A stretch of DNA of 64,000 nt from Streptomyces violaceoruber (GTDB lineage: Bacteria > Actinomycetota > Actinomycetes > Streptomycetales > Streptomycetaceae): the NCBI GenBank assembly GCA_000720805.1, contig JODI01000016.1, forward strand, positions 62,001 to 126,000. The letters run 5' to 3'. Below are positions 44,181 through 52,608 of the stretch, piece by piece. The notes under the pieces are model-generated. The model worked only from the letters and a program-made list of their open reading frames with translations. It ran no database searches and was not told the DNA's origin. A program made the position numbers and the translations under genes. Numbering within the stretch: position 1 is the first letter of the stretch; each line of letters opens with the position of its first letter.

Positions 44181-45227
44181 TCACTCGCGCGGCACCCCGG
44201 AAGACCCCCGCACCATCAGCTCCCCCCGCACTGTCGCGATCCCCCCGGGCGGCGGCTCCTCCCGCCCCATCGCGATCCGTCCCGCCCGCGCTCCCGCCTC
44301 CGCGAGCGGCAATCTCACGGTCGTCAGCGAAGGCATCGCGTCGACGCTGAACGGGAGGTCGTCGAAACCGGCCACCGAGACGTCCTCCGGAATCCGCAGC
44401 CCCGAGTCGCGCAGCGCCGCGCACGCCCCCAGCGCGACGGAGTCGTTCGCGGCGACCACGGCCGTGAGCGACGGATCCCGCCGCAGCAGCTCCAGCGTGG
44501 CCTCGTACCCCGACTGCCGGTCGTAGCGCCCCCACACCGTCCACCGGGGGTCCTCCTTGATCCCGTGGGCGTCCAGCGCCGCCCGGTGCCCCTCCAGCCG
44601 GTGCCGTGTCGTCGTACGTTCCTCGGGTCCCGCGATGTACCCGAGCCGCCGGTGTCCCAGCCCGATCAGGTGCTCGGTCAGTTCGCGTCCGCCCCCGCGG
44701 TTGTCGAAGGTCAGCGCGATCGCCCCGGTGTCCGGCGCCGGCGGGCGTCCGCACAGCACCACCCGGGTCCCCGCTTCCTCCAGTTTTCGCAGCTTCGCCG
44801 ACATCGCCGCCGTGTGCGCCGCGTTCTCGATGGCCCCGCCGGTCAGCACCACGGCCGCCGCCCGCTGCCGTTGCAACAGGGTCACGTAGGTCAGCTCCCG
44901 CTCAGGGGACCCCCCGGTGTTGCAGACGACCGCCAGCCGTTCGCCCCCCGCTCGCCCGCCCGGTCCGCCGATCTCGGACTGGATGGCGCTCGCCATGATC
45001 CCGAAGAAGGGGTCGGCGATGTCGTTGACCAGGATGCCGACCAGGTCGGAGGTGGCCGCGGCGAGCGCGCTGGCGGGTCCGTTGAGCACGTAGTCCAGCT
45101 CGTCCACGGCCCGCAGCACCCGCTCGCGGGTGGACGCCGCCACGGGGTAGTTGCCGTTCAGTACGCGCGACACCGTCGCGGGGGAGACCTGGGCGCGGGC
45201 CGCCACGTCCGCCAGGGTCACCGTCAT
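44181..45227 (-). CDS. LacI-family regulator of the divergent sugar-catabolic operon
   Basis: This 348-residue repressor has a LacI HTH (TLADVAARAQVSPATVSRVLNGNYPVAASTRERV) with hinge helix (NGPASALAAATS) and a periplasmic-binding-like effector domain (GILVNDIADPFFG, GHRRLGYIAGPEE, AGFDDLPFSVDAMPSLTTV). The ATG at 45227 follows GGAGG by eight bases. It is divergent from the Gfo/Idh/MocA-DUF993-isomerase operon across a 358-base control region with a LacI-type palindrome. Confidence 0.93.
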   Translation of the reverse strand: MTVTLADVAARAQVSPATVSRVLNGNYPVAASTRERVLRAVDELDYVLNGPASALAAATSDLVGILVNDIADPFFGIMASAIQSEIGGPGGRAGGERLAVVCNTGGSPERELTYVTLLQRQRAAAVVLTGGAIENAAHTAAMSAKLRKLEEAGTRVVLCGRPPAPDTGAIALTFDNRGGGRELTEHLIGLGHRRLGYIAGPEERTTTRHRLEGHRAALDAHGIKEDPRWTVWGRYDRQSGYEATLELLRRDPSLTAVVAANDSVALGACAALRDSGLRIPEDVSVAGFDDLPFSVDAMPSLTTVRLPLAEAGARAGRIAMGREEPPPGGIATVRGELMVRGSSGVPRE

Positions 45228-45420
45228 CTCGTCGTCCTCCGGTCGAGCATTTCGTCGTACGTCGTCGTACGCCCACGTAGACAGACCACGCGCAGCCTCG
45301 GTTCCGAGCGTGTCGAGCAGACCATACGGCCCCCACTCCCAGTTGTTCGCCCCCTCGAACAACTCAACCCCTTCACGGTCTTGTCCAGACCGCTGGTCAG
45401 AGGCTAGCTTCTCATCAGAT

Positions 45421-45434
45421 AGAAAGCGCTTGCT
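45421..45434. promoter_or_regulatory. LacI-type operator
   Basis: AGAAAGCGCTTGCT is a near-perfect palindrome with the central CG typical of LacI-family sites. It lies a few bases after the expected start of transcription from the TTGTCC/TAGCTT promoter, where a bound repressor would block elongation. Confidence 0.7.
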
Positions 45435-45491
45435 GTATTGCTCTGAACTGTTCTGTACCGCTCGGCTGTGTACCGAACGGCAGTAAAGGCG

Positions 45492-45514
45492 TACACGGCG
45501 CGCACCACCGTGTA
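45492..45514. promoter_or_regulatory. TACACGG-N9-CCGTGTA inverted repeat in the leader
   Basis: Exact seven-base arms at 45492-45498 and 45508-45514 lie between the LacI site and the dehydrogenase start. It could be a second operator or an RNA hairpin. Confidence 0.45.
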
Positions 45515-45585
45515 GGAAAACGCGCACAACCGCTGCGTACGAGCTGTGCACGAACGCCGCGTACGACGCCTGCGAAGGGAATGAC

Positions 45586-46737
45586 GTGACACGCAAGACG
45601 GTGCGTATCGCCATGAACGGCGTGACCGGTCGCATGGGTTACCGCCAGCACCTGGTCCGCTCCATCCTGGCCCTCCGTGAACAGGGTGGCCTCGACCTCG
45701 GCGACGGCACCGTGCTGTGGCCGGAGCCGATCCTGGTCGGCCGCCGCGAGCACGCGCTCAGGGCGCTCGCCGAGCAGCACGGCCTCGAGCACATCTCGAC
45801 CGACGTCGACGCGGTCCTCGCCGACCCCACCGTCGACATCTACTTCGACGCCCAGGTCACCTCCGCCCGCGAGGAGGCGATCAAGAAGGCGATCGCCGCG
45901 GGCAAGCACATCTACACCGAGAAGCCGACGGCCACGTCCCTCGAGGGCGCCCTGGAGCTCGCCCGCCTCGCGCAGGACAAGGGCATCAAGCACGGAGTCG
46001 TCCAGGACAAGCTCTTCCTGCCCGGACTGCTCAAGCTCAAGCGCCTCATCGACGGCGGCTTCTTCGGCCGGATCCTCTCCGTGCGCGGCGAGTTCGGCTA
46101 CTGGGTCTTCGAGGGCGACTGGCAGACCGCGCAGCGCCCGTCGTGGAATTACCGCAGCGAGGACGGCGGTGGCATCGTTGTCGACATGTTCCCGCACTGG
46201 GAGTACGTCCTGCACGAGCTGTTCGGCCGGGTGAAGTCCGTCCAGGCCATCGCCACCACCCACATCCCCGAGCGCTGGGACGAGAACGGCAAGCCCTACG
46301 ACGCCACCGCCGACGACGCCGCCTACGGCATCTTCGAACTGGACGGCGGCGCTATCGCCCAGATCAACTCCAGCTGGGCGGTCAGGGTCAACCGCGACGA
46401 ACTCGTCGAGTTCCAGGTGGACGGCACCGAGGGATCCGCCGTCGCCGGCCTGCGCAACTGCCGCGTCCAGCACCGCAGCGCCACCCCGAAGCCCGTCTGG
46501 AACCCGGACATCCCCGCCACCGAGGTCTTCCGCGACCAGTGGCAGGAGGTCCCGGACAACGCGGAGTTCGACAACGGCTTCAAGGCCCAGTGGGAGCTGT
46601 TCCTCAAGCACGTCTACGCCGACGCCCCTTACCACTGGGACCTGCTCGCCGGCGCGCGCGGTGTCCAGCTCGCCGAGCTGGGCCTCAGGTCGTCGGCGGA
46701 GGGCCGCCGTCTCGACGTACCGGAGGTCGCGCTGTGA
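45586..46737 (+). CDS. Gfo/Idh/MocA-family NAD(P)-dependent dehydrogenase
   Basis: This 383-residue oxidoreductase has an N-terminal Rossmann domain (RIAMNGVTGRMGYRQHLVRS in place of the usual GxGxxG), the substrate-site Lys in YTEKPTA near residue 110, and the C-terminal beta-sheet domain with WNYRSEDGGGIVVDMFPHWEYVLHELFG carrying the family Asp/His. It should oxidise a sugar or polyol, probably at C3 or C1. GAAGGG precedes the GTG. Its stop overlaps the DUF993 gene start by four bases. Confidence 0.9.
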   Translation: MTRKTVRIAMNGVTGRMGYRQHLVRSILALREQGGLDLGDGTVLWPEPILVGRREHALRALAEQHGLEHISTDVDAVLADPTVDIYFDAQVTSAREEAIKKAIAAGKHIYTEKPTATSLEGALELARLAQDKGIKHGVVQDKLFLPGLLKLKRLIDGGFFGRILSVRGEFGYWVFEGDWQTAQRPSWNYRSEDGGGIVVDMFPHWEYVLHELFGRVKSVQAIATTHIPERWDENGKPYDATADDAAYGIFELDGGAIAQINSSWAVRVNRDELVEFQVDGTEGSAVAGLRNCRVQHRSATPKPVWNPDIPATEVFRDQWQEVPDNAEFDNGFKAQWELFLKHVYADAPYHWDLLAGARGVQLAELGLRSSAEGRRLDVPEVAL

Positions 46738-47885
46738 CCATCCAGCTTCCGGACGACACCGGCCGGCTGCGGACCTACGAGCCCCGCACCGACCCCCTCG
46801 CCGTCACCACCGGCGCCCCCTTCACCTCCCGTACGGTCTTCTCGGCCGCGCACGTGGTCGCCGACCCGTACGCCGACGTGTCGCCCGACTCGCCCGCCGC
46901 CGTCGACTGGGACGCCACCCTCGCCTTCCGCCGCCACCTGTGGTCGCACGGGCTCGGTGTCGCCGAGGCGATGGACACCGCCCAGCGCGGCATGGGCCTG
47001 GACTGGGCGGGCGCGGCCGAGCTGATCCGCCGGTCCGCCGCCGAGGCCAAGACCGTCGGCGGTCTCATCGCCTGCGGCGTCGGCACCGACCAGATCGCCT
47101 CGGGGACCCTGGCAGAGGTCCGCGCGGCCTACGAGGAGCAGCTCGCGGTCGTCGAGGAGGCGGGCGCGCAGGCGATCCTGATGGCCTCGCGCGCCCTCGC
47201 GGCGGCGGCCACCGGCCCCGAGGACTACCTGGAGGTCTACGGCCACCTCCTGCGCCAGTCCGCCGAACCGGTGATCCTGCACTGGCTCGGCCCGATGTTC
47301 GACCCGGCGCTGGAGGGCTACTGGGGCTCGTCCGACCTGGACGCGGCCACCGACACCTTCCTGGAGGTCATCGCCGCCCACCCCGACAAGGTGGACGGCA
47401 TCAAGGTCTCCCTGCTGGACGCCGAGCGCGAGGTCGACCTGCGCCGCCGCCTCCCGCAGGGCGTCCGCTGCTACACCGGGGACGACTTCAACTACCCCGA
47501 GCTGATCGCGGGCGACGAGCAGGGATTCAGCCACGCCCTGCTCGGCATCTTCGATCCGCTGGGCCCGCTGGCGGCTCAGGCGGTCCGCGTCCTGGACACG
47601 GGCGACGTGGCCGGGTTCCGCGGCCTCCTCGACCCCACCGTCGAGCTGTCCCGCCACCTCTTCCAGCCGCCGACCCGCTTCTACAAGACGGGCGTGGTGT
47701 TCCTGGCCTGGCTGGCGGGCCACCAGAGCCACTTCACCATGGTCGGCGGCCTCCAGTCGGCCCGCTCCCTGCCGCACCTCGCCCGCGCCTACGAACTCGC
47801 CGACGGCCTCGGCCTGTTCCCGGACCCCAAGCTCGCCGAGGAGCGGATGAAGACCCTGCTGTCCGTGTACGGAGTGGACCAGTGA
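46734..47885 (+). CDS. DUF993 protein, dihydrodipicolinate synthase-like
   Basis: This 383-residue protein matches the DUF993 family, related to the class I aldolase/DHDPS TIM barrel. Visible segments are WSHGLGVAEAMDTAQRGMGLDW, CGVGTDQIA, EPVILHWLGPMFDPALEGYWG, DKVDGIKVSLLD (with a lysine at the Schiff-base-like position) and CYTGDDFNYPELIAGD. The enzyme activity is not known; a retro-aldol cleavage or lyase step on an oxidised sugar is plausible from the fold and neighbours. The GTG start overlaps the previous stop (GTGA), and its own stop overlaps the next gene the same way, so all three are coupled. Confidence 0.85.
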   Translation: MTIQLPDDTGRLRTYEPRTDPLAVTTGAPFTSRTVFSAAHVVADPYADVSPDSPAAVDWDATLAFRRHLWSHGLGVAEAMDTAQRGMGLDWAGAAELIRRSAAEAKTVGGLIACGVGTDQIASGTLAEVRAAYEEQLAVVEEAGAQAILMASRALAAAATGPEDYLEVYGHLLRQSAEPVILHWLGPMFDPALEGYWGSSDLDAATDTFLEVIAAHPDKVDGIKVSLLDAEREVDLRRRLPQGVRCYTGDDFNYPELIAGDEQGFSHALLGIFDPLGPLAAQAVRVLDTGDVAGFRGLLDPTVELSRHLFQPPTRFYKTGVVFLAWLAGHQSHFTMVGGLQSARSLPHLARAYELADGLGLFPDPKLAEERMKTLLSVYGVDQ

Positions 47886-48715
47886 ACGACCTCGCGCGTT
47901 TCAGCATCAACCAGATGACCGTCAAGCAGCTGTCGATGCCGGAACTGGTCGACACCTGCCGGGAGCTGGGCGTGCCCGGCGTCGGCCTCTGGCGCGAGCC
48001 CGTCCAGACGTACGGCGTGGAGGCGACGGCCAAGCTGATCCGCGACGCGGGCCTTACGGTCACCACCCTCTGCCGCGGCGGCTTCTTCACGGCGATCGAC
48101 CCGGACGAGCGCGCCCGGGCCCTGGACGACAACCGCCGCGCGGTCGACGAGGCGGCCACCCTCGGCACGGACGTCCTCGTGCTGGTCTCCGGCGGCCTGC
48201 CCGCCGGTTCGAAGGACCTGCACGGCGCACGGGAGCGGATCGCCGACGCCCTGGCCGAACTGGGCCCGTACGCCGAGGGCCACGGAGTGAAACTGGCGAT
48301 CGAGCCGCTCCACCCCATGTACGCCTCCGACCGCTGCGTGGTCTCCACCCTCACCCAGGCCCTGGACCTCGCGGAACGCTTCCCCGCCCACCAGGTCGGC
48401 GTCACGGTGGACACGTACCACATCTGGTGGGACGACCGGGCTCCCGAGCAGATCGCCCGCGCGGGCGCGGGCGGCCGCATCCACACCTTCCAGCTCGCCG
48501 ACTGGACCACCCCCCTGCCCGAGGGCGTCCTCAACGGCCGCGGCCAGATCGGCGACGGCGCGATCGACATGCGGGAGTGGCTGGGCTACGTGACGGCGGC
48601 CGGCTACACCGGCCCCATCGAGGTCGAACTCTTCAACGACGGACTGTGGGCGCGGGACGGGCGGGAGGTACTGGCGGAGACCGCCGAGCGGTTCGCGGAG
48701 CATGTGATCTCCTGA
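47882..48715 (+). CDS. Sugar phosphate isomerase/epimerase-like TIM-barrel protein
   Basis: This 277-residue barrel protein has the metal-site series LAIEPLHPMYASDR (Glu), GVTVDTYHIWWDD (Asp, His), GRIHTFQLADW (His) and IEVELFND (Glu), spaced as in xylose-isomerase-like epimerases and IolE-type dehydratases. The GTG at 47882 overlaps the DUF993 stop by four bases. Together with the dehydrogenase and DUF993 protein it probably converts an oxidised sugar through isomerisation and cleavage. Substrate is unknown. Confidence 0.88.
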   Translation: MNDLARFSINQMTVKQLSMPELVDTCRELGVPGVGLWREPVQTYGVEATAKLIRDAGLTVTTLCRGGFFTAIDPDERARALDDNRRAVDEAATLGTDVLVLVSGGLPAGSKDLHGARERIADALAELGPYAEGHGVKLAIEPLHPMYASDRCVVSTLTQALDLAERFPAHQVGVTVDTYHIWWDDRAPEQIARAGAGGRIHTFQLADWTTPLPEGVLNGRGQIGDGAIDMREWLGYVTAAGYTGPIEVELFNDGLWARDGREVLAETAERFAEHVIS

Positions 48716-48846
48716 GCGAGCGCCTCCGACCCTTCGAGCGGGGCGACGGCTGCCGGGTGTGGGGGACGCCCGGCGGCCGGGGCGCGCAGGGGGCGTGCAT
48801 AGGGCGTGCGCGGGCGGAGTTCCTCCCGGACGGCCTGCCGCGCGGG

Positions 48847-49431
48847 TCAGAGACGGGAGACCGGGGCCTTGAAGGAGTGCAGGTCGGCCACGGCGAGGGT
48901 CTGTTCCGCGTCGTACGCCTCGAAGGTCCCCCTGCGCTGGAAGCCGAGGCGGGAGGCGAGCTTGAGCGAACGCTCGTTGGCCGTCTGGGTCACCACCAGG
49001 ACCGGCTGGTCGGGCAGCTCGCCGGCGGCGGCGCGCAGCACGGCCGTGGCCGCCTCGAACGCCAGCCCCGCACCCCAACTGCCGCGCCGGAGCAGGTACG
49101 TCAGCTCCAGCTCCGCGCCGACCTCGGTGACGTGTCCGGGAAGGTCGGCGGAACGACGGTCGAGCACGAGTGTCCCCATGCACCGGTCGGTTTCCCTGTC
49201 GGCGATGACGTAGACACCGGGCTTGTCGGCAATGCCGCTGACGCCGTTCGCGGCAAAGTACTCCTCGACGACGCTACGGGGCCGCGGGCCGCCGAGGTGG
49301 GCCCGGACCTGTGGATCGGTCTGGAGCTCGATGAGGCCGCCGATGTCGGCGTCGTGCGCTTTTCGCAGCCGGAGACGATCCGTGGTGATCTCCGTGGCGG
49401 AGAGCGTGGGTAATGCGTTCACGAGATCCAT
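48847..49431 (-). CDS. GNAT-family N-acetyltransferase (RimJ/RimL-like)
   Basis: This 194-residue protein has the RimJ-type layout: TDRLRLRKAHDADIGGLIELQTDPQV, then the acetyl-CoA site region LTYLLRRGSWGAGLAFEAATAVL and the C-terminal TQTANERSLKLASRLGFQRRGTFEAYDA. It should acetylate a protein N-terminus or a small amine. The ATG at 49431 opens the family-typical N-terminus but has only a weak ribosome site. It ends 131 bases after the convergent isomerase operon and follows a second GNAT by 20 bases in the same direction. Confidence 0.87.
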   Translation of the reverse strand: MDLVNALPTLSATEITTDRLRLRKAHDADIGGLIELQTDPQVRAHLGGPRPRSVVEEYFAANGVSGIADKPGVYVIADRETDRCMGTLVLDRRSADLPGHVTEVGAELELTYLLRRGSWGAGLAFEAATAVLRAAAGELPDQPVLVVTQTANERSLKLASRLGFQRRGTFEAYDAEQTLAVADLHSFKAPVSRL

Positions 49432-49451
49432 GGAGGTGATTCTCCGCTGCC

Positions 49452-50369
49452 TCAGGCTCTCCGCAGGCTCTTCCGGTAGACCGTGGAACTGTGTCGGACC
49501 TCCATGTCCACGCGTAGGTACAGGGTGAGCGCGCCGGTGTCGGAGTGCGTGCCGAGGGTGCACGTCCGCCGGCCCTGCCGATGGAAGGCGCGGAAAGCGT
49601 GACGCAGCAGCAGGCGGGCGATGCCGCGGTCGCGGTGGTCACGGCGTACCGCGACCTGCTCGATCCAGCCCTCGCCGGCCTCTGGCAGGTCCAACGAGAG
49701 CACAGCGCCGACGAGTTGTCCGCCGTCGAACGCCACGGCGGACATCGCGGGGGCGAAGGTGGGACGTTCGACGGTGTGTTGTGCCCACTCCTGGAAGGAC
49801 GTGCGCCGCTGCTGCCATTCGTCGAACGCGTCCTCGACGAGCTGATGCGTGTCGTGCGCGTCGCCCGGGAGGAAGGGCCGGACCGTGATGCCCGCGGGAG
49901 GTTCCGGTACCGCCGGTTCGTCGGGCATGGCGAACTCCAGCAGCCATTCGGTCACCATCGGCTCGTAGCCGCGGGAGCGCAGGAGCGCGACGGCCGCCTT
50001 GTCGTCGTCGGGCACGGTCTGGACGATCTGTTCGCCCCCTGCCTGGAGGGCACGGACCTCGACCCAGTCCAGCAGTACGGCACCGAGACCGAGGCCGCGG
50101 TGCCGGGGATGGACGTCGACCTCGGAGCGCCGGTTCACCCAGGCGCGAGCAGCGAGCCGCCCCGTCCGGTCGTGGATCAGCAGGGTGTCCAGCTCCGGGA
50201 CGAGCCCCGGTCGGGACAGGACGGCAGCGACGGCCCCGGGGTCGGTCCGCACCCGGCCGTGCAGCGCACGCTCGCAGGCCGAGACCAGGTGATGGATGGT
50301 GCCGATGTCCTCGGCTGTCGCCGGACGTGCGCGGTAGCCGGCAGGCAGCGCCGGCACGAGCTCTGGCAT
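49452..50369 (-). CDS. Two-domain GNAT acetyltransferase
   Basis: This 305-residue protein contains two GNAT folds in tandem, the MshD-like arrangement: domain 1 with VHPRHRGLGLGAVLLDWVEVRA (acetyl-CoA loop R-G-x-G-x-G) near residue 90, and domain 2 with VRRDHRDRGIARLLLRHAFRAFHRQGRR and THSDTGALTLYLRVDMEV near the C-terminus. Mycothiol synthase is similar in length and layout, but identity with it was not established. The ATG at 50369 follows GGGGAG by nine bases. Confidence 0.85.
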   Translation of the reverse strand: MPELVPALPAGYRARPATAEDIGTIHHLVSACERALHGRVRTDPGAVAAVLSRPGLVPELDTLLIHDRTGRLAARAWVNRRSEVDVHPRHRGLGLGAVLLDWVEVRALQAGGEQIVQTVPDDDKAAVALLRSRGYEPMVTEWLLEFAMPDEPAVPEPPAGITVRPFLPGDAHDTHQLVEDAFDEWQQRRTSFQEWAQHTVERPTFAPAMSAVAFDGGQLVGAVLSLDLPEAGEGWIEQVAVRRDHRDRGIARLLLRHAFRAFHRQGRRTCTLGTHSDTGALTLYLRVDMEVRHSSTVYRKSLRRA

Positions 50370-50482
50370 GGGTGACACTCCCCGGGACATCCGACCACTA
50401 CGGCCGCGACAGTCTTCCGGTCGACCTGTGGTGGATCAAGGGATCAGCCCGCGCCGGGCCGCGGAAAAAAATCTGAAGACGC

Positions 50483-50499
50483 CGTACAACCCTTTCCCC
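50483..50499 (+). promoter_or_regulatory. Second CGTACAACC-TTTCCCC motif
   Basis: CGTACAACCCTTTCCCC copies the block found before the serine hydrolase gene (29910), again preceded by GAAGA. It points toward a hairpin with a T tract about 100 bases downstream and no protein gene lies between. Confidence 0.4.
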
Positions 50500-50580
50500 G
50501 CTTCCCGGGTCGTACATGGCATCAGGACGTCTCGGAGGGGGATCCGGGGGGATCGCGGGGGTTCTGATGGGGAGGGAAAC

Positions 50581-50622
50581 CGAGGGGGCCCGGTCGACGG
50601 ATCGGACCCCCTCGAAGTTTTT
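50581..50622 (+). terminator. Rho-independent terminator without an obvious upstream gene
   Basis: CGAGGGGG (50581-50588) and CCCCCTCG (50607-50614) are exact complements, followed on the plus strand by AAGTTTTT. This is the only classic T-tailed terminator seen, and on the plus strand no coding gene precedes it. Confidence 0.7.
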
Positions 50623-50628
50623 CCACGG

Positions 50629-50646
50629 CCGGGCTTCGCCGCCCGG
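50629..50646. terminator. Hairpin after the DinB-like gene
   Basis: CCGGGC (50629-50634) and GCCCGG (50641-50646) lie eight bases past the DinB-like stop on its downstream side. Confidence 0.4.
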
Positions 50647-50653
50647 ACCGGCC

Positions 50654-51190
50654 CTAGGTCAGGACCAGCCAGCGGCGGCCGTCGATGAGCTCTCGTGCCG
50701 CGTCGAGGTGCCCGGCGTGGCAAGCCGTCTCGGTGATGACGTGCAGCAGGACGTCGCGCAGGGTGTGCAGATGCGGTTCGCCGAACAGGTCATGGGGCCA
50801 CCAGGCCAGGACGGCGTCAGCAGGGGTGCTGGTGATGACGGCGTCGGCGAGCTCTGCCTCCCGCCGGTAGCCGTCGAGCACGTCGGCGGCCGGCACGTCC
50901 GGTGCCGGCTTCCAGGCTTCGTCGCCGCTCGTCAGACCATGGATGATCTCCTCGTCCCCGGCGACGACCGCACGGAACCAGAAACGCTCGACATCCAGCG
51001 TGAGGTGCTGGACCATCCCCAGGCAGTGCCACCCGGACGGCAGCACGGGCCGTCGCAGAGCCACCGCGTCGAGCCCGTCGAGGATGCCGAGAACGTGGCG
51101 CCGCTGCCCGTCCAGGACCCTGAGAAGCGCCTGCACCTCACGGCCCGAACCCTCTGAAGCCGTCCCGCTCATCTTTTCGGTCACGGGCAC
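50654..51190 (-). CDS. DinB-superfamily protein
   Basis: This 178-residue four-helix-bundle protein has the DinB/DUF664 histidine pattern: a first metal His in LGMVQHLTLDVERFWF near residue 65 and a later pair in HVITETACHAGHLDAARELIDG. Members are metal-dependent, some acting as thiol transferases using mycothiol or bacillithiol. The GTG at 51190 follows GAGGAACC by eight bases and is preferred to the ATG at 51172, which has no ribosome site. It is not obviously part of an operon. Confidence 0.8.
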   Translation of the reverse strand: MPVTEKMSGTASEGSGREVQALLRVLDGQRRHVLGILDGLDAVALRRPVLPSGWHCLGMVQHLTLDVERFWFRAVVAGDEEIIHGLTSGDEAWKPAPDVPAADVLDGYRREAELADAVITSTPADAVLAWWPHDLFGEPHLHTLRDVLLHVITETACHAGHLDAARELIDGRRWLVLT

Positions 51191-51291
51191 CCAGGGTTCC
51201 TCAATTCCTCCGGCCGTGCGGGGAGTTCCCCGACATCGCGACACCGCAGCCGGCGGAACCGGAGGCGAGCAGCCCTCGGCGATCCCCACCC

Positions 51292-51681
51292 TCAGAAGAA
51301 CACCCCGCACCTCAGCAGCACATTCGCGTACGGCCGTGCCTCCCCCGTGCGGACGATCAGCCGCGCGCCCCCCGACAGCTCCTTGAGCTTCTCGTGCGGG
51401 ACGAGAGCCAGCTCGGGGAAGTGTTCGTCCAGCAGGGCCGAGGCCAAGGGATTGGCGTCCCGGACCTCCGTCGCCGCCGTCGCGCCCTCCACCACCAGCT
51501 CGGCCAGCAGACCGTCCAGGACCTCCGCGAAGGACGGCACCCCGGCCCGGAAGGCCAGGTCCACGACCCGCGGACCGTCCGGTATCGGCATCCCGGCGTC
51601 GCACACCAGCACGCCGTCCCCGTGCCCCAGCTCGGCCAGCGCCCCGGACAGATGACGGTTCAGGATCCCGGCCTTCTTCAC
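51292..51681 (-). CDS. rbsD: D-ribose pyranase RbsD
   Basis: This 129-residue enzyme interconverts the pyranose and furanose (via open-chain) forms of ribose so that ribokinase can use it. MKKAGILNRHLSGALAELGHGD with the catalytic His, VCDAGMPIP, and a C-terminal RTGEARPYANVLLRCGVFF match RbsD. The start overlaps the ribokinase stop by four bases. It is the last gene of the rbs operon. Confidence 0.95.
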   Translation of the reverse strand: MKKAGILNRHLSGALAELGHGDGVLVCDAGMPIPDGPRVVDLAFRAGVPSFAEVLDGLLAELVVEGATAATEVRDANPLASALLDEHFPELALVPHEKLKELSGGARLIVRTGEARPYANVLLRCGVFF

Positions 51682-52580
51682 AGGGCCTCGACCTCCTGAG
51701 CGGTCGGAAAGGAGTCCTGCGCCCCCTGCTTGGTCACAGCGGCCGCGCCCACCCGGGACGCGTACGCCGCCGCCTCCTCCAAGGACGACCCCGTGCCCAG
51801 CCGCCAGGCCAGCGCCGCGGTGAACGCGTCACCCGCGCCGGTCGTGTCCACGGCGGCCACCTTCACGGACGGCACCCGGGCCACTGCCTGCGCGGACGCG
51901 ACCAGCGAGCCCTGAGCGCCCAGCGTGACGACCACCGACCGAGGCCCCTTCGCCAGCAGCTGCCGGGCCCAGTCCTCCGGGGCGTCGCCGGCCCCCGCCC
52001 CACCGAGGATCACCATCGCCTCGTGCTCGTTGACGATCAGCGGGTCACAGGCCGTCAGCACCTCGGCCGGCAAAGGCCGCGGCGGCGACGGATTCAGCAC
52101 GAACCGGCTGCCCGGAGGAAGATTCCGTACGACCTCCACGACCGTCTCCAGCGGGATCTCCAGCTGCGCCGACACCACCCGGGAGGCCTGGACGAGGCCT
52201 TCCGCCGCCCGCACGTCGTCCGGCGTCAGCCGTCCGTTCGCGCCCGGCGACACCACGATGCTGTTGTCCCCGCTCGGATCCACGGTGATCAGCGCGACCC
52301 CGGTCGGCGCGCCGCCGACCAGGACGCCCGCCGTGTCGACACCGGCCGCCCGCTGCGCGTCGAGCAGCAGCCGGCCGTGGGCGTCGTCGCCGACCCGGGC
52401 CAGCAGGGCCGTCCGCGCCCCGAGCCGGGCCGCCGCGACCGCCTGGTTGGCGCCCTTGCCGCCCGGATGGACGGCCAGGTCGGAACCGAGCACCGTCTCA
52501 CCGGCCCCGGGCCGCCGCTCGACACCGATCACCAGGTCGGCGTTGGCCGACCCTACGACCAGGAGGTCGTAGTCGTACAT
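51678..52580 (-). CDS. rbsK: Ribokinase RbsK
   Basis: This 300-residue PfkB-family kinase phosphorylates ribose to ribose-5-phosphate. The first family signature is HPGGKGANQAVAAARLGA near residue 37, and the second is DTTGAGDAFTAALAWRLG near residue 250, holding the catalytic Asp. GGGGAG lies eight bases before the ATG. It is downstream of the transporter fusion with a hairpin in the 68-base gap, and overlaps rbsD. Confidence 0.96.
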   Translation of the reverse strand: MYDYDLLVVGSANADLVIGVERRPGAGETVLGSDLAVHPGGKGANQAVAAARLGARTALLARVGDDAHGRLLLDAQRAAGVDTAGVLVGGAPTGVALITVDPSGDNSIVVSPGANGRLTPDDVRAAEGLVQASRVVSAQLEIPLETVVEVVRNLPPGSRFVLNPSPPRPLPAEVLTACDPLIVNEHEAMVILGGAGAGDAPEDWARQLLAKGPRSVVVTLGAQGSLVASAQAVARVPSVKVAAVDTTGAGDAFTAALAWRLGTGSSLEEAAAYASRVGAAAVTKQGAQDSFPTAQEVEAL

Positions 52581-52608
52581 GAAGTTGCTCCCCTGATAGG
52601 TGAGTTGA

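Larger units (their letters stand above)
45228..45585. other. Divergent control region of the LacI and dehydrogenase genes
   Basis: Holds a promoter-like pair (TTGTCC 45381-45386, TAGCTT 45405-45410), a LacI-type operator, and a separate inverted repeat in a leader of roughly 165 bases. No gene is seen. Confidence 0.6.

Noticed and set aside
45381..45410. A DasR site in GACCGCTGGTC before the dehydrogenase operon
   Set aside because: The half-sites are in the wrong order relative to the DasR consensus; it is better read as part of the promoter spacer.
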